Part shown: one piece after another, positions 1 through 7,857 of the stretch
How positions within the stretch are numbered: the first letter of the stretch is position 1
How the letters are laid out: each line of letters begins with the position of its first letter
Assembly: GCA_017608345.1 (NCBI GenBank)
Contig: JAFCGA010000006.1
Span: 1 to 58,456, forward strand
Reading direction: 5' to 3'
Source: Candidatus Pacearchaeota archaeon
GTDB taxonomy: Archaea > Nanobdellota > Nanobdellia > UBA10117 > JAFCGA01
DNA: 58,456 bases
Made by a program: the position numbers and the translations under genes
Notes under the pieces: generated by a model
Databases searched by the model: none
The model's input: the letters and a program-made list of their open reading frames with translations, nothing else
Told to the model about the DNA's origin: nothing

Positions 1-1575
1 ATCTGCTTCTAATCTCCCTATTTTCTGTAGATCTGCTATAAACACAGACTTGTCAACTAAATTACCGAAATATTTCGATCGAAGTTCAGCTCTGAGATCT
101 TCGATCGTAGCAACAGTACTCTCCCGACTCTTCTGGTCATCATGACCATGTAAATCGGAAGAGGTGTATATCTTAGCAAATGATTCGGAGAAGCTCCATA
201 AGCCAAATGAAGTATCTAAACTTGCATGATATTGCGTATCTCTATTTAGGATTTCCAATCGCCACAAACTTTCAAGTAAGCGTAGTAGCGTTGTTCTAGG
301 AATCCTTAAAGCATTGGTCAATGCCTGAGCAGTAATCGCGCCCGCTTTTTCAAGATACTCAATAAGAATTCTGCGATCTGGGGGCATAGTATCTTTGACA
401 ACGCGAGTTAAGGCAGCGAATATCTCTGAGTCTAGTGTAGTTTTGCTCTTAATTGAGCATAGACCAATTGCTAGTTTCTTCAGCTGCTTATAGATTCTCG
501 CAGGCTTTTCTGGCTGAGGTTTAAAGTCTAAGACTAATTCATTGCCCTTATAGCTCGCAGATACAGGTGTTCTAACTAATGCTAAAACTTTTGCTAGATT
601 CTTGATCTTAGAAATATCTTCTTCACTGAAGGTAATTGATTGAACCTCAACGTTCGTTATAAAGCCCATAACTGCTTCGGAGAGTTCTTTGCGCATTTGT
701 TGTTCTTTCCCTTCGTTCTTCTCAGTAAATTCAAGAAGTTTATCTACGTCATAGTCCAAACGCAGTTTCAGAAAGCGCTCTCCAAGTTTGCCTAACACAG
801 AATAGAACTTATCAATGACGGGTGTAACGCCAGCAACAAAACCGAAGGAAGATTTAACGCTGATTTTCTTATCTAGTGTCCCGAATTTTCGGCTCATGTA
901 GCCGTCATATAAATCCCTAAGCTGACCAAAAATCTCATTTCTAGCCTCTTTATGCATTGATAGAATATTTGTAAAATCTTTAATTAAGAGTACCTTACCG
1001 TCGAGCTGGCTTGCCAGTCCTTTGACTACTTCACCATTTGATTTAATGTAGCCAGAGATAAAGCTATTTGAGGTTAAAGAAGAGAGTTCATAAAACTGCT
1101 CTCCATCAGCAAACATTCTGATTAGTTCCGTCTTCGTGTTGCTTGGTGGTGCAATAAGGAATAGCCAGATAGCCTCACCGCCAATAACTCTGTCTAATGC
1201 ACACGCTAGAATTATATCTATATCAACCGTTTCCGGAATGAATAGCCATTTTTTAAGTGTCAAGATGACTTGCTCGTAAGTCGCAGATTTATATTTCTTT
1301 ATTTGCGGCGTGTTCTTATTATCTGACTCTTTGAATCGCTTATCAAACTCTTTAAGATCTGGCAGCTCGAATCCCGTTTCAATCTCCGCCTTGCCTTTAA
1401 ATGATAGATACTTATTCCGATCATCGATTCCATTTGCATGAAGGATCAACATACGCAGTGTTTTGAACTTAGCTTTCTCTGCACCTTCAAACTGTTCCGA
1501 TTCTTCTGGATACTTTTCCTTGAGCCATTTAGCCACCCATTTTTGAATTCTCTTGGCTTTAGCGTTATCTATCAT
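1..1575 (-). CDS. P-loop ATPase/helicase-like protein of mobile element (partial)
   Basis: A reading frame of 525 codons is open from an ATG at 1575 to the window edge; the C-terminus is missing. Near residue 140 there is a hydrophobic strand followed by APPSNTKTE, a degenerate Walker A in which both glycines of GxxxxGKT are replaced. About 55 residues later comes VLLIKDF, a Walker B-like strand. The C-terminal part (around residues 415-450) reads like a winged helix (ILIEYLEKAGAITAQALTNA). Such ATPases are common replication or packaging proteins of integrated elements. The start overlaps the stop of the 41-aa gene upstream (ATGA), which suggests translational coupling. The exact family is not recognised. 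Confidence 0.75.
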   Translation of the reverse strand, partial: MIDNAKAKRIQKWVAKWLKEKYPEESEQFEGAEKAKFKTLRMLILHANGIDDRNKYLSFKGKAEIETGFELPDLKEFDKRFKESDNKNTPQIKKYKSATYEQVILTLKKWLFIPETVDIDIILACALDRVIGGEAIWLFLIAPPSNTKTELIRMFADGEQFYELSSLTSNSFISGYIKSNGEVVKGLASQLDGKVLLIKDFTNILSMHKEARNEIFGQLRDLYDGYMSRKFGTLDKKISVKSSFGFVAGVTPVIDKFYSVLGKLGERFLKLRLDYDVDKLLEFTEKNEGKEQQMRKELSEAVMGFITNVEVQSITFSEEDISKIKNLAKVLALVRTPVSASYKGNELVLDFKPQPEKPARIYKQLKKLAIGLCSIKSKTTLDSEIFAALTRVVKDTMPPDRRILIEYLEKAGAITAQALTNALRIPRTTLLRLLESLWRLEILNRDTQYHASLDTSFGLWSFSESFAKIYTSSDLHGHDDQKSRESTVATIEDLRAELRSKYFGNLVDKSVFIADLQKIGRLEAD

Positions 1576-1697
1576 TTCTTCTCGATAGCTATCCCAAGAT
1601 AACCTTCTTTTAGTTCACCTAACCATTTAGATTGTGCATTCTGCTGCTTTAACCAAGCTAGGCATTTCTTCTTCGTATTGAACTTCTTTATCGCCAT
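1572..1697 (-). CDS. 41-aa basic protein of mobile element
   Basis: A short frame with an ATG at 1697 begins inside the end of the 98-aa gene and stops in the ATGA shared with the downstream ATPase. The product starts MAIKKFNTKKKCLAWL and is rich in Lys, Gln and aromatic residues. It has no recognisable motif. The tight overlaps on both sides are the main argument that it is real; they place it in a four-gene operon with the ATPase. Confidence 0.55.
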   Translation of the reverse strand: MAIKKFNTKKKCLAWLKQQNAQSKWLGELKEGYLGIAIEKK

Positions 1698-1984
1698 AAT
1701 GTAACCTCTATCTTCAAGCCGTTTCTATCGAATTTTACGAATTCTAATTCTCGAGATAAGTAAGAGAGAAACTTTCTTGCTTGAGCCTTATTCAAACTGA
1801 AGAGGCAGCCAAGTGTCTGATACAGTTCTTTTCTAGGAATTCTTAATATTCCTGCAGCAGCATATTTTCTGATTATGCAAGATAAAAATTTTGAATAGAA
1901 CAAACTCTGCAAAGACTGCTCTTTATAACTTCGTAGCGTAGGTTCTAATTGACAGTTTCGGGTCTCCGGCCCGGCCTGATTCAT
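1688..1984 (-). CDS. 98-aa protein of mobile element, winged-helix-like
   Basis: This gene starts in an ATGA overlap with the 70-aa gene upstream and runs into the 41-aa gene. The C-terminal half (IPRKELYQTLGCLFSLNKAQARKF and following) has the look of a small helix-turn-helix domain with a closing beta hairpin, but no family is recognised. It is probably a DNA-binding or accessory protein of the element, expressed with its operon partners. Confidence 0.6.
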   Translation of the reverse strand: MNQAGPETRNCQLEPTLRSYKEQSLQSLFYSKFLSCIIRKYAAAGILRIPRKELYQTLGCLFSLNKAQARKFLSYLSRELEFVKFDRNGLKIEVTLWR

Positions 1985-2193
1985 TTTTCGATTTTGCCTC
2001 CTTTTTTGAATCCAGAGAATATAACAATTTTAGCAACTCCTTTGTTCTTTACGGTTAATCGATTGGCTTCTACTAGTCTCTTGACTACTTCAGAGGCTAC
2101 CTCATGCCGTACTTTTAATTTTCGGGCAACGTCACTAATAAAGCATGGTCCATTGCTCCTAACGTAATCTTCGGCTTCCCTTTCAATTGTCAT
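1981..2193 (-). CDS. 70-aa winged-helix DNA-binding protein
   Basis: The product is one small winged helix: helix 1 (IEREAEDYVRSNG), a second helix (ISDVARKLKV), a recognition-like helix (HEVASEVVKRLVEANRL) and a wing (TVKNKGVAKIVIFSG), then a basic tail. It is the first gene of the element's minus-strand operon. The TATA-like CTTAAATAAAG lies at 2209-2219, about 25 bases upstream, so the mRNA is probably leaderless. A likely role is regulating the divergent promoters between it and the 339-aa gene. Confidence 0.65.
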   Translation of the reverse strand: MTIEREAEDYVRSNGPCFISDVARKLKVRHEVASEVVKRLVEANRLTVKNKGVAKIVIFSGFKKGGKIEK

Positions 2194-2232
2194 GAGAAGC
2201 TTATCGAAAGCTTTATTTAAGAAAAGGTATTA

Positions 2233-2249
2233 ATTAACAAAAAGTTAAT
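2233..2249. promoter_or_regulatory. Inverted repeat in divergent promoter, operator candidate
   Basis: ATTAAC, five A residues, then GTTAAT form a perfect inverted repeat ending four bases before the ATG of the 339-aa gene. It lies in the 59-bp region between two divergent element genes, one of which encodes a small winged-helix protein. This is a typical place for an autoregulatory operator. Binding is inference. Confidence 0.4.
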
Positions 2250-2252
2250 ACA

Positions 2253-3272
2253 ATGAGAAAAAACGCTGTCACCAAATCATATTTTACTAAGAAGACAAAA
2301 CATACAAATAAAATACTATCTTGCTTCAGACAGGATGAGGAAATAGCTCATGTAGTCCTAAGGAAAAAGTTAATTAAGAAAGCACCGCCTCACTTTCGAG
2401 AGGATAATAGATTTGATGCTTCGCTATTTATTGGGCATGAGTCTCAGCTAGATAAAGAATTGAAAAAATTATGCGCGCAGAAAGTACTAATTAAACGAAA
2501 AGAAGGCAAGCAACGTTATGCTAAGTCTTATTACAGAATAAATCCTAATCGGTTGAAAGAAGTATTAAGGTACGCTAACAAAGCTACTGATTTGTACCAG
2601 TTAGAGCAATATTCTTCTAAGGAACTTATCTCTCCGCCCGGAGTATCAATTTATGGTTTGAAACCAGAAGTCTTTGATACTCATGAAGATAGAACATCTA
2701 TCTCTACTAAAGGTTATCGGGATTTACATCGTAAAGGTGTTATGCTAACAAAATATAAACAATCTATTCGAATTAGTCCTATTGAAGCTATAAAGCAAAT
2801 CGTTGAGCAACTTATAGAACTAAAGAAAAAGCACCGCTTAACGGAACTTGAGAAAATATATTCCAAAGAACTATCGAAAGTGAAATCAAACGAGTTTAAG
2901 ATTCTGCTGAATAAACATAAAGAACTATTCTTAGCATTTTTGAATAGCACTGATCAGGATGAACAAAGCATATCCGAAGTTATAGATATGCCGGCACGTT
3001 TGTTCTCTGGTTTTAGGAGACTTGAAGATGGAAGTACGATTACTACAGCATACGGCGAGGATATTTCTAAAGCTCACGTAAGGGATATACTCACTCTAAA
3101 TAGGCAAATAAGATTGAGACTAGGCAAATTTCTTTTTAGAGTTATACGTCCCTTATGGTCAGAAGGATGGTATCCAACGGCAGTGTCAATAGTTGGGCAT
3201 AGCAGTAGTGCGGTTTTTTTAGATGATTTGCAGCAAGAAATCGATAAAATTAAGCACGCGCCAACTTCTTAA
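2253..3272 (+). CDS. 339-aa element protein with predicted N-terminal winged helix
   Basis: This is the only plus-strand gene of the element. Residues about 25-105 contain a basic helix-rich region ending in a wing-like strand (KVLIKRKEGKQRYAKSYYRI), suggesting DNA binding. Residues 175-245 are strongly helical and charged. No catalytic motif or family is recognised. Its 3' end overlaps the integrase gene on the opposite strand by 23 bases, so the two transcripts are antisense at their ends. Confidence 0.55.
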   Translation: MRKNAVTKSYFTKKTKHTNKILSCFRQDEEIAHVVLRKKLIKKAPPHFREDNRFDASLFIGHESQLDKELKKLCAQKVLIKRKEGKQRYAKSYYRINPNRLKEVLRYANKATDLYQLEQYSSKELISPPGVSIYGLKPEVFDTHEDRTSISTKGYRDLHRKGVMLTKYKQSIRISPIEAIKQIVEQLIELKKKHRLTELEKIYSKELSKVKSNEFKILLNKHKELFLAFLNSTDQDEQSISEVIDMPARLFSGFRRLEDGSTITTAYGEDISKAHVRDILTLNRQIRLRLGKFLFRVIRPLWSEGWYPTAVSIVGHSSSAVFLDDLQQEIDKIKHAPTS

Positions 3273-4440
3273 TATCAAATCCTAAACTATTCAGTATATC
3301 TAACATCGTTGTCCTAATGAACTCTTCTTGTCTTAAAACATGCCTTTGAGCTTCTCGTAAGTCAACTACAGCACCGCATTCACAATATTTATTCTCAGCA
3401 GGATTCTGCTTATTGCACATCGGGCAACACTTTGGAGTCAGTTCGTGCTCAGTTTTGTTGCTCTCCTTTTTATCTTTAAGTCCTGCATTGACAAGCACTT
3501 TATTACATACATCTTGACCACTTAAGTGCACGTAGACTTTGACCATGCTACTATCACCAACCCAGCCAGCATAGACTTTAAGCTCTTGCTCGGTTAGTTC
3601 CTTGCCTAACTCAGTTAAGCGACTATGCCTAAGTAAATGAGGATATACTTTCTTCTGAATCAGAGCTCGCTTAGCGTATTTCTTGAGAATATCAGTTAAT
3701 GCTGTCGTAGATAGCGCATTGTCCTTACTTCGGTGCTGGTTTAGAAATAAAGGCGCGTTAGGATTATCTGCTATCGGATGCTGATTAATCCAGTCCTTAA
3801 CGTGAGGTAAAGAGTAGATAAGAGGTAATTTCCGACTCACTGTCTTGCCTTTAGGTAAGGTTACAAAACCATAGAGAATGTTCTCATCTTTGTGGATTTC
3901 TATATGCTTTATTCTTAACTGTAGGAATTCACCAGCTCTTGCAGCAGTCTCGTATAACAAGGCCACAACCGCCTTATCTCGTGCGTTCTCAGCGACCCTA
4001 ATCATTTTCTTGATCTCTTTAGGTGAGAGAAGTTCTTCAGGCAGCTTAATTGTATGATTTCGTTTCACTTTAATGTTAGATATTAATGCAATATCTTCTT
4101 TCTTCTTATTAAAATACCACTTAAGAAATTGGATCAAAAACATGCGTTTGTCGCTGGCAGTTCTGGGCTTATACTTCTTATCTATAAAATCGAGATATTT
4201 ATCTATATCCTGCTCAGTAAGCTGCTCTAGATCTCTATCTAGAGTCAGTAAAAGCAGTTTAGCATGCGATAAATTAGTCCTTTTGGTTTGTATGGTTACA
4301 TTTTGGCGCCGCAGGTAGCCATTATATCTAGCGAGAATCTCCAGCTGTTTCTTAGTACAATCTGAGCACGCTAATACAGAATTAATATAGCTGTTACAGC
4401 GCTCTGTAACTTGCTCTTCGTAGGACTTGATCGAACCCAT
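3250..4440 (-). CDS. Tyrosine recombinase/integrase with C-terminal zinc ribbon
   Basis: This is a 396-aa XerD-type integrase with an N-terminal SAM-like core-binding domain (about residues 10-120) and a catalytic domain. Catalytic signatures are the Arg in YETAARAGEFLQL, a Lys in LPKGKTVSRKL, HLLRHSRLTEL (HxxR), GWVGDSSMVKVYVHL with the second His-position residue replaced by Trp, and a Tyr in VYVHL. The C-terminal CCPMC...CEC is a zinc ribbon common in archaeal integrases. The ATG at 4440 is preferred over an in-frame GTG at 4476, because the latter lies upstream of the TATA-like box (4461-4471), which is about 25 bases before the ATG. It sits against the 3' end of 5S rRNA. Confidence 0.9.
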   Translation of the reverse strand: MGSIKSYEEQVTERCNSYINSVLACSDCTKKQLEILARYNGYLRRQNVTIQTKRTNLSHAKLLLLTLDRDLEQLTEQDIDKYLDFIDKKYKPRTASDKRMFLIQFLKWYFNKKKEDIALISNIKVKRNHTIKLPEELLSPKEIKKMIRVAENARDKAVVALLYETAARAGEFLQLRIKHIEIHKDENILYGFVTLPKGKTVSRKLPLIYSLPHVKDWINQHPIADNPNAPLFLNQHRSKDNALSTTALTDILKKYAKRALIQKKVYPHLLRHSRLTELGKELTEQELKVYAGWVGDSSMVKVYVHLSGQDVCNKVLVNAGLKDKKESNKTEHELTPKCCPMCNKQNPAENKYCECGAVVDLREAQRHVLRQEEFIRTTMLDILNSLGFDIKKLARA

Positions 4441-4460
4441 ACCCCTGCTCACTTTTTGCC

Positions 4461-4471
4461 GATATTTATAG
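4461..4471 (-). promoter_or_regulatory. TATA box of integrase gene
   Basis: On the minus strand CTATAAATATC lies about 25 bases before the ATG at 4440. That spacing places the transcript start at or next to the start codon (leaderless) and rules against the upstream GTG start. Confidence 0.55.
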
Positions 4472-4501
4472 AGCACTTAACTTTACTGGGTTCGAGTATT
4501 A

Positions 4502-4620
4502 GGGTCAGCAGCTTTCCTGGGTTCCCACGCCAAACGCAGTACAACCAAAAACGTACAAGGGCTTAACTTCTGAGTTCGAGAAGGGATCAGGTGTTACCCC
4601 TTGGCTTTGACCGCTGACGT
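4502..4620 (-). rRNA. rrf: 5S ribosomal RNA
   Basis: The minus strand shows the archaeal 5S pattern: a 5' GTCAGCGGTC, the loop region GGGGTAACACCTGATCCC, TCTCGAACTCAGAAGTTAAGC, a GGCGTGGGAACCCAGG loop and the 3' strand GCTGCTGACCC. GTCAGC at the 5' end pairs with GCTGAC at the 3' end as helix I. The length is about 118 nt. It stands alone, without 16S or 23S nearby. A TATA-like CTTTTTAAATAC at 4638-4649 gives it its own promoter just after the radical SAM gene. Its 3' end adjoins the integrase gene. End positions are good to a few bases. Confidence 0.9.
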
Positions 4621-4637
4621 TGATTAATTAGAAGTTG

Positions 4638-4649
4638 TATTTAAAAAGA
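4638..4649 (-). promoter_or_regulatory. TATA box of 5S rRNA gene
   Basis: CTTTTTAAATAC on the minus strand lies about 25 bases upstream of the 5S 5' end, within 22 bases of the radical SAM stop codon. Confidence 0.5.
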
Positions 4650-4659
4650 TTATGATTTG

Positions 4660-5622
4660 CTAGAATTGCCGTCTCAATCGCTCTCGCAGATATTTATATG
4701 CTGATTTCGTAGATAGATAAGAATACTTGCTGAATATTTGAAGGTATAATGAGCTTCGCATATAGCAGTAGATTGTGCAGTTCTTGCAAAACTTAAATCT
4801 TCCTTCCAGCTTCCTCATTTTCGTAACTTCTTTTGAATTATATATTTTAAATAAATTATTACTGATCTTTATCTTCTTGAGGTAATGATGATAGCAAGGC
4901 AAGAGCAAGTAATTATCTGGTGAGATTACGATCGTTGAGCTTATTGCTTTGCAAAGTGGATTATTAACGTCGTTTCCTCCATTCTGTATTAATTCTAGCT
5001 GAGCAAGATCGAATATAATATATGGCTGATTAAACTGTTTTTTGAGCGCTAGTGCAGATTTCTTTGAAAGTCCGCTATTCCCAAAATATTCGAAGCAAGG
5101 ATTTAATACAAGCGTACAGCGGTTCTCTTGCGCAAATTTCACTATTCTTGGTACAGCTTTAATATTTCCATTTGTTACTGTATGTAGCAGATATACTTTT
5201 TGTTTGATCTTCTTTGCGATTTCTATGCTTCTAATAACTTTATGATGAGAATTTACTCCCCGAATTTTATTATGCTTGTCCGCGTCTACGGATTCAAAAG
5301 AAAATTGTAAAATATCAACCAGGCCCCGCAATTTAGAAGCATATTTAGGATAGAGTAAGCAGTTCGTAGTGATAGAGGTATAAAATTTCATTTTTTTAGC
5401 TAGTTTTAGTACATCAATAAGTGGCGAGTACAGTAGCGGCTCCCCACCAGTAAAATCAATGAGCTTCACACCTAGCTTTTTCAAAGCTCTCAGATTATTT
5501 TCAACTTCGTCGAGCGTTTGCTCCCTTATCTTAGAATTCTCTTTATTTCTCCAGATGTTACAGAAGCTACACTTTGAGTTGCATCTTAGCGTTACATAAT
5601 AATTGCATATACGCGGTCTCAT
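4660..5622 (-). CDS. Radical SAM protein
   Basis: This 320-aa protein opens with NYYVTLRCNSKCSFCNIW, the CxxxCxxC motif that binds the 4Fe-4S cluster cleaving S-adenosylmethionine. DFTGGEPLL at about residue 57-65 is the GGE motif for the SAM amino group. The C-terminal third has further cysteines (CYHHYL; FCKNCTIYC), as in MoaA/SPASM-type proteins that hold an extra cluster. The substrate cannot be told from sequence. It is transcribed toward the 5S rRNA gene and has no clear operon partner. Confidence 0.85.
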   Translation of the reverse strand: MRPRICNYYVTLRCNSKCSFCNIWRNKENSKIREQTLDEVENNLRALKKLGVKLIDFTGGEPLLYSPLIDVLKLAKKMKFYTSITTNCLLYPKYASKLRGLVDILQFSFESVDADKHNKIRGVNSHHKVIRSIEIAKKIKQKVYLLHTVTNGNIKAVPRIVKFAQENRCTLVLNPCFEYFGNSGLSKKSALALKKQFNQPYIIFDLAQLELIQNGGNDVNNPLCKAISSTIVISPDNYLLLPCYHHYLKKIKISNNLFKIYNSKEVTKMRKLEGRFKFCKNCTIYCYMRSSLYLQIFSKYSYLSTKSAYKYLRERLRRQF

Positions 5623-5703
5623 AGACTTTTTTGTAAGTTAGCCTTTAAAAGCCATTCTTGATTATAGGATAACTTTTAAGAAGAACTAATTCTTTTGTAA
5701 TTT

Positions 5704-6294
5704 ATGCCAAAGCAAGAAATAAGAGTTCTCGGAATTGACGATTCTCCTTTCCAGCGGGGGCGAGGAAAAGCGCTAGTCATCGGCACAGTTTTCCGCGGCG
5801 GGCAATACATGGACGGGCTTTTATCAACCTATGTTAAAGTTGATGGATTAAACGCAACAAGAGTTCTGACAAAAATGATCAACGAGAGCAGGAATAAAGA
5901 TCAATTATCTGTTATTTTGCTAGATGGAATCGCAGTAGGCGGCTTCAATATAATCGATATTCACGATCTTCACGGTCAGACTAGCTTGCCCGTAGTAGTT
6001 GTGGTTCGGGATATGCCGAACTTTAAGAGTATTTCAAAAGCTCTCGATAATCTGCCAAATAAGCCAAAGCGACTAGCGCTACTTAAAAAAGCCGGCCAGA
6101 TGCATGAATATTGGGTTAATAATGATAGCCGATCAAAGAATAAAATCTATTTTCAGTTCGCAGGAACCTCTGAGAGCTATGTTCGCAAGGTTTTAAAGCT
6201 TACAATAAAGCATGGTCTCATACCTGAGCCAATAAGGATTGCTCATATTATTGGGCAAGGATTGGTTTTTGGTGAGTCAAAAGGTCGAGCATGA
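5704..6294 (+). CDS. DUF99 family protein (endonuclease V-like fold)
   Basis: The 196-aa product matches the archaeal DUF99 family: VLGIDDSPF at the N-terminus, GTVFRGG, VILLDGIAVGGFNIID in the middle and the conserved C-terminal RIAHIIG. DUF99 proteins resemble endonuclease V in fold, and the early DD and the later D could bind metal, but no activity is established. It is the first gene of the eight-gene operon to 11205, with a TATA-like TTTTAAG about 30 bases upstream. Its stop overlaps the next start (ATGA). Confidence 0.85.
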   Translation: MPKQEIRVLGIDDSPFQRGRGKALVIGTVFRGGQYMDGLLSTYVKVDGLNATRVLTKMINESRNKDQLSVILLDGIAVGGFNIIDIHDLHGQTSLPVVVVVRDMPNFKSISKALDNLPNKPKRLALLKKAGQMHEYWVNNDSRSKNKIYFQFAGTSESYVRKVLKLTIKHGLIPEPIRIAHIIGQGLVFGESKGRA

Positions 6295-6911
6295 GAATAT
6301 TAGTTTTTGGAGATAGTATTGCGGCGGGCGTAATTGATTATGAAAAGGGCGGTTGGGTACAGCGATTGAAATCTTTTTTCTTAAAAGAAAGCGACGGCGA
6401 AGTTTCGTTTTATAATTGTGCTATAAGTGGGGATACAACTGAAGAAGTATTAGCTCGATTTAAAACAGAGGCTAAAGCACGAATTGGTGACGATGAAGTT
6501 ATTATCTTCGCAATTGGAATAAATGATAGTTTGTATGATGACGGACAAAACGAGTATTGGGTTGCTCCGAAGCAGTTTGAAGTAAACCTTGTCAAATTGA
6601 TTGAACTAGCGAAGAAATTTACAAATAAGATAGTATTTACTAGCTTACTGCCCGTTGATTCTCGAGTAAATCCGACACCGTGGGATTTACAATTACATTA
6701 TACTTTAGAAAATACCAAGAAATATAGTAATATCATAAGAGCAGTTTGTAATAAGGATAAGCTTCAGTATATCGATTTAATGTCGGATTGGCTAAAAAGA
6801 GATTACAGCAAATTATTGGAGGATGGCCTTCATCCTAATTCAAAAGGCCACAAGCTGATTTTCGAACAAGTTAAAGACTTTTTAATAAAGAATAAATTGA
6901 TGGAATTATGA
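6291..6911 (+). CDS. SGNH/GDSL hydrolase
   Basis: The 206-aa protein shows the SGNH blocks: block I FGDSIAAG with the nucleophile Ser, block II Gly (SGDTTEE), block III GIND, and block V DGLHPNSKGH with catalytic Asp and His. It should hydrolyse an ester, such as a lipid, acyl or acetyl ester. There is no signal peptide, so it is probably cytoplasmic. It overlaps both neighbours by ATGA and is therefore co-translated with DUF99 and the alpha/beta hydrolase. Confidence 0.88.
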   Translation: MRILVFGDSIAAGVIDYEKGGWVQRLKSFFLKESDGEVSFYNCAISGDTTEEVLARFKTEAKARIGDDEVIIFAIGINDSLYDDGQNEYWVAPKQFEVNLVKLIELAKKFTNKIVFTSLLPVDSRVNPTPWDLQLHYTLENTKKYSNIIRAVCNKDKLQYIDLMSDWLKRDYSKLLEDGLHPNSKGHKLIFEQVKDFLIKNKLMEL

Positions 6912-7663
6912 AACAAGAGAAAGTTTTCTTTAGAAACAAACGGGGAGAGAAGCTGACCGGGTTACTAGATTTCCCAGATAATAAAAATCCACCAATTGTA
7001 ATTTGCTTGCACGGCATGAAGGCGCATAAAAATTATCATAGTTTTACAAAGCCGCTAGTCGAGTCTTTAGTTCGGAAAGGTATCGCGGTTCTGCAATTTG
7101 ATTTTCATGCTCACGGCGAATCCGAAGGAGATACAATGGAGTTCACTAGGATTAGCTGCGCTGATGATGTAGCTGCAGCGATTGATTTCTTAGAAGGGCA
7201 GCCAGTTGATATGAATCAATTATGTGTTTTTGGAACTAGCATGGGTGCTGTTGCTGCAGTTATTCATGGCTGCAGAGAAGCTAAAGCTTTAGTTTTTTAC
7301 GAGCTATTCATACACCCAGAACTTTGGAGCGATTGGTTCTCTAAATTTGCTGATGAGATAAATGAGAGCGGGTACATGACACAGAGGTCTAGTAAAGAAC
7401 CAGATAGAATTTTTAAATTTAGTAAGGTATTGTACGATGAATCTGTGCATACTGATCTGCGGGTGTATATAAAAAATGTTAAGTCTCCAACGCTGTTAAT
7501 ATATGGTACTACGTTTGGTGAAGAGATAATTAAGGATACAACATCTCGTTTTGATTGTAATTGTCAAGAAGTAAGAATAGATGCCCCACATGTTAAATTA
7601 ACTAAAAAGCAATCAGAAAAGATTGCTCACCTAGCTGTAGAGTGGTTCAAAAAGTACCTATAA
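6908..7663 (+). CDS. Alpha/beta hydrolase
   Basis: This is a 251-aa serine hydrolase. CLHGMKAHKN is the oxyanion region, FDFHAHGESEG follows, the nucleophile elbow is GTSMGA, and DAPHVK near the C-terminus supplies the catalytic His. It resembles acyl esterases or dienelactone-hydrolase-type enzymes; the substrate is unknown. A second hydrolase directly after the SGNH enzyme suggests a linked esterase step. The stop shares bases with the start of the DUF6485 gene (TAATG). Confidence 0.87.
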   Translation: MKQEKVFFRNKRGEKLTGLLDFPDNKNPPIVICLHGMKAHKNYHSFTKPLVESLVRKGIAVLQFDFHAHGESEGDTMEFTRISCADDVAAAIDFLEGQPVDMNQLCVFGTSMGAVAAVIHGCREAKALVFYELFIHPELWSDWFSKFADEINESGYMTQRSSKEPDRIFKFSKVLYDESVHTDLRVYIKNVKSPTLLIYGTTFGEEIIKDTTSRFDCNCQEVRIDAPHVKLTKKQSEKIAHLAVEWFKKYL

Positions 7664-7857
7664 TGGAATGTAACATCCAACAAAACATCAAAGACTGCCC
7701 CTGCACTTATCCTGGCTGCCCTAGAAAGGGAAAGTGTTGCGAATGTCTAAAATATCACTTAGAAAACGATGAGCTTCCAGCTTGCTGCTTCCCAAAGGAC
7801 ATAGAAAAGACTTTTAACAGATCAATACAGAAATTCATAGAAATTAACAATGGCTAA
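7663..7857 (+). CDS. DUF6485 Cys-rich small protein
   Basis: This 64-aa protein starts MECNIQQN. It carries CPCTYPGCPRKGKCCECLKYH and a later ACCF, a pattern of seven to nine cysteines typical of DUF6485 and probably binding zinc or an Fe-S cluster. The ATG at 7663 is chosen over an in-frame GTG at 7642 because it overlaps the hydrolase stop as TAATG, the linkage used throughout this operon. Function unknown. Confidence 0.75.
   Translation: MECNIQQNIKDCPCTYPGCPRKGKCCECLKYHLENDELPACCFPKDIEKTFNRSIQKFIEINNG

Larger units (their letters stand above)
1..4501. mobile_element. Integrated mobile element, right end (partial)
   Basis: The segment from the window edge to the 3' end of the 5S rRNA gene holds a tyrosine integrase, a divergent 339-aa protein and a minus-strand operon of small proteins plus a large P-loop ATPase with no housekeeping role. 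The integrase is the gene next to the 5S rRNA, which is the usual layout when an integrase gene sits beside its own attachment site. The other end lies outside the window, so neither the second attachment repeat nor the total length can be seen. That this is an integrative plasmid or provirus is inference from gene content and position. Confidence 0.7.

Noticed and set aside
4441-4476. GTG start for the integrase at 4476
   Set aside because: The TATA-like box lies between this codon and the ATG at 4440, so the upstream codons are probably not transcribed.
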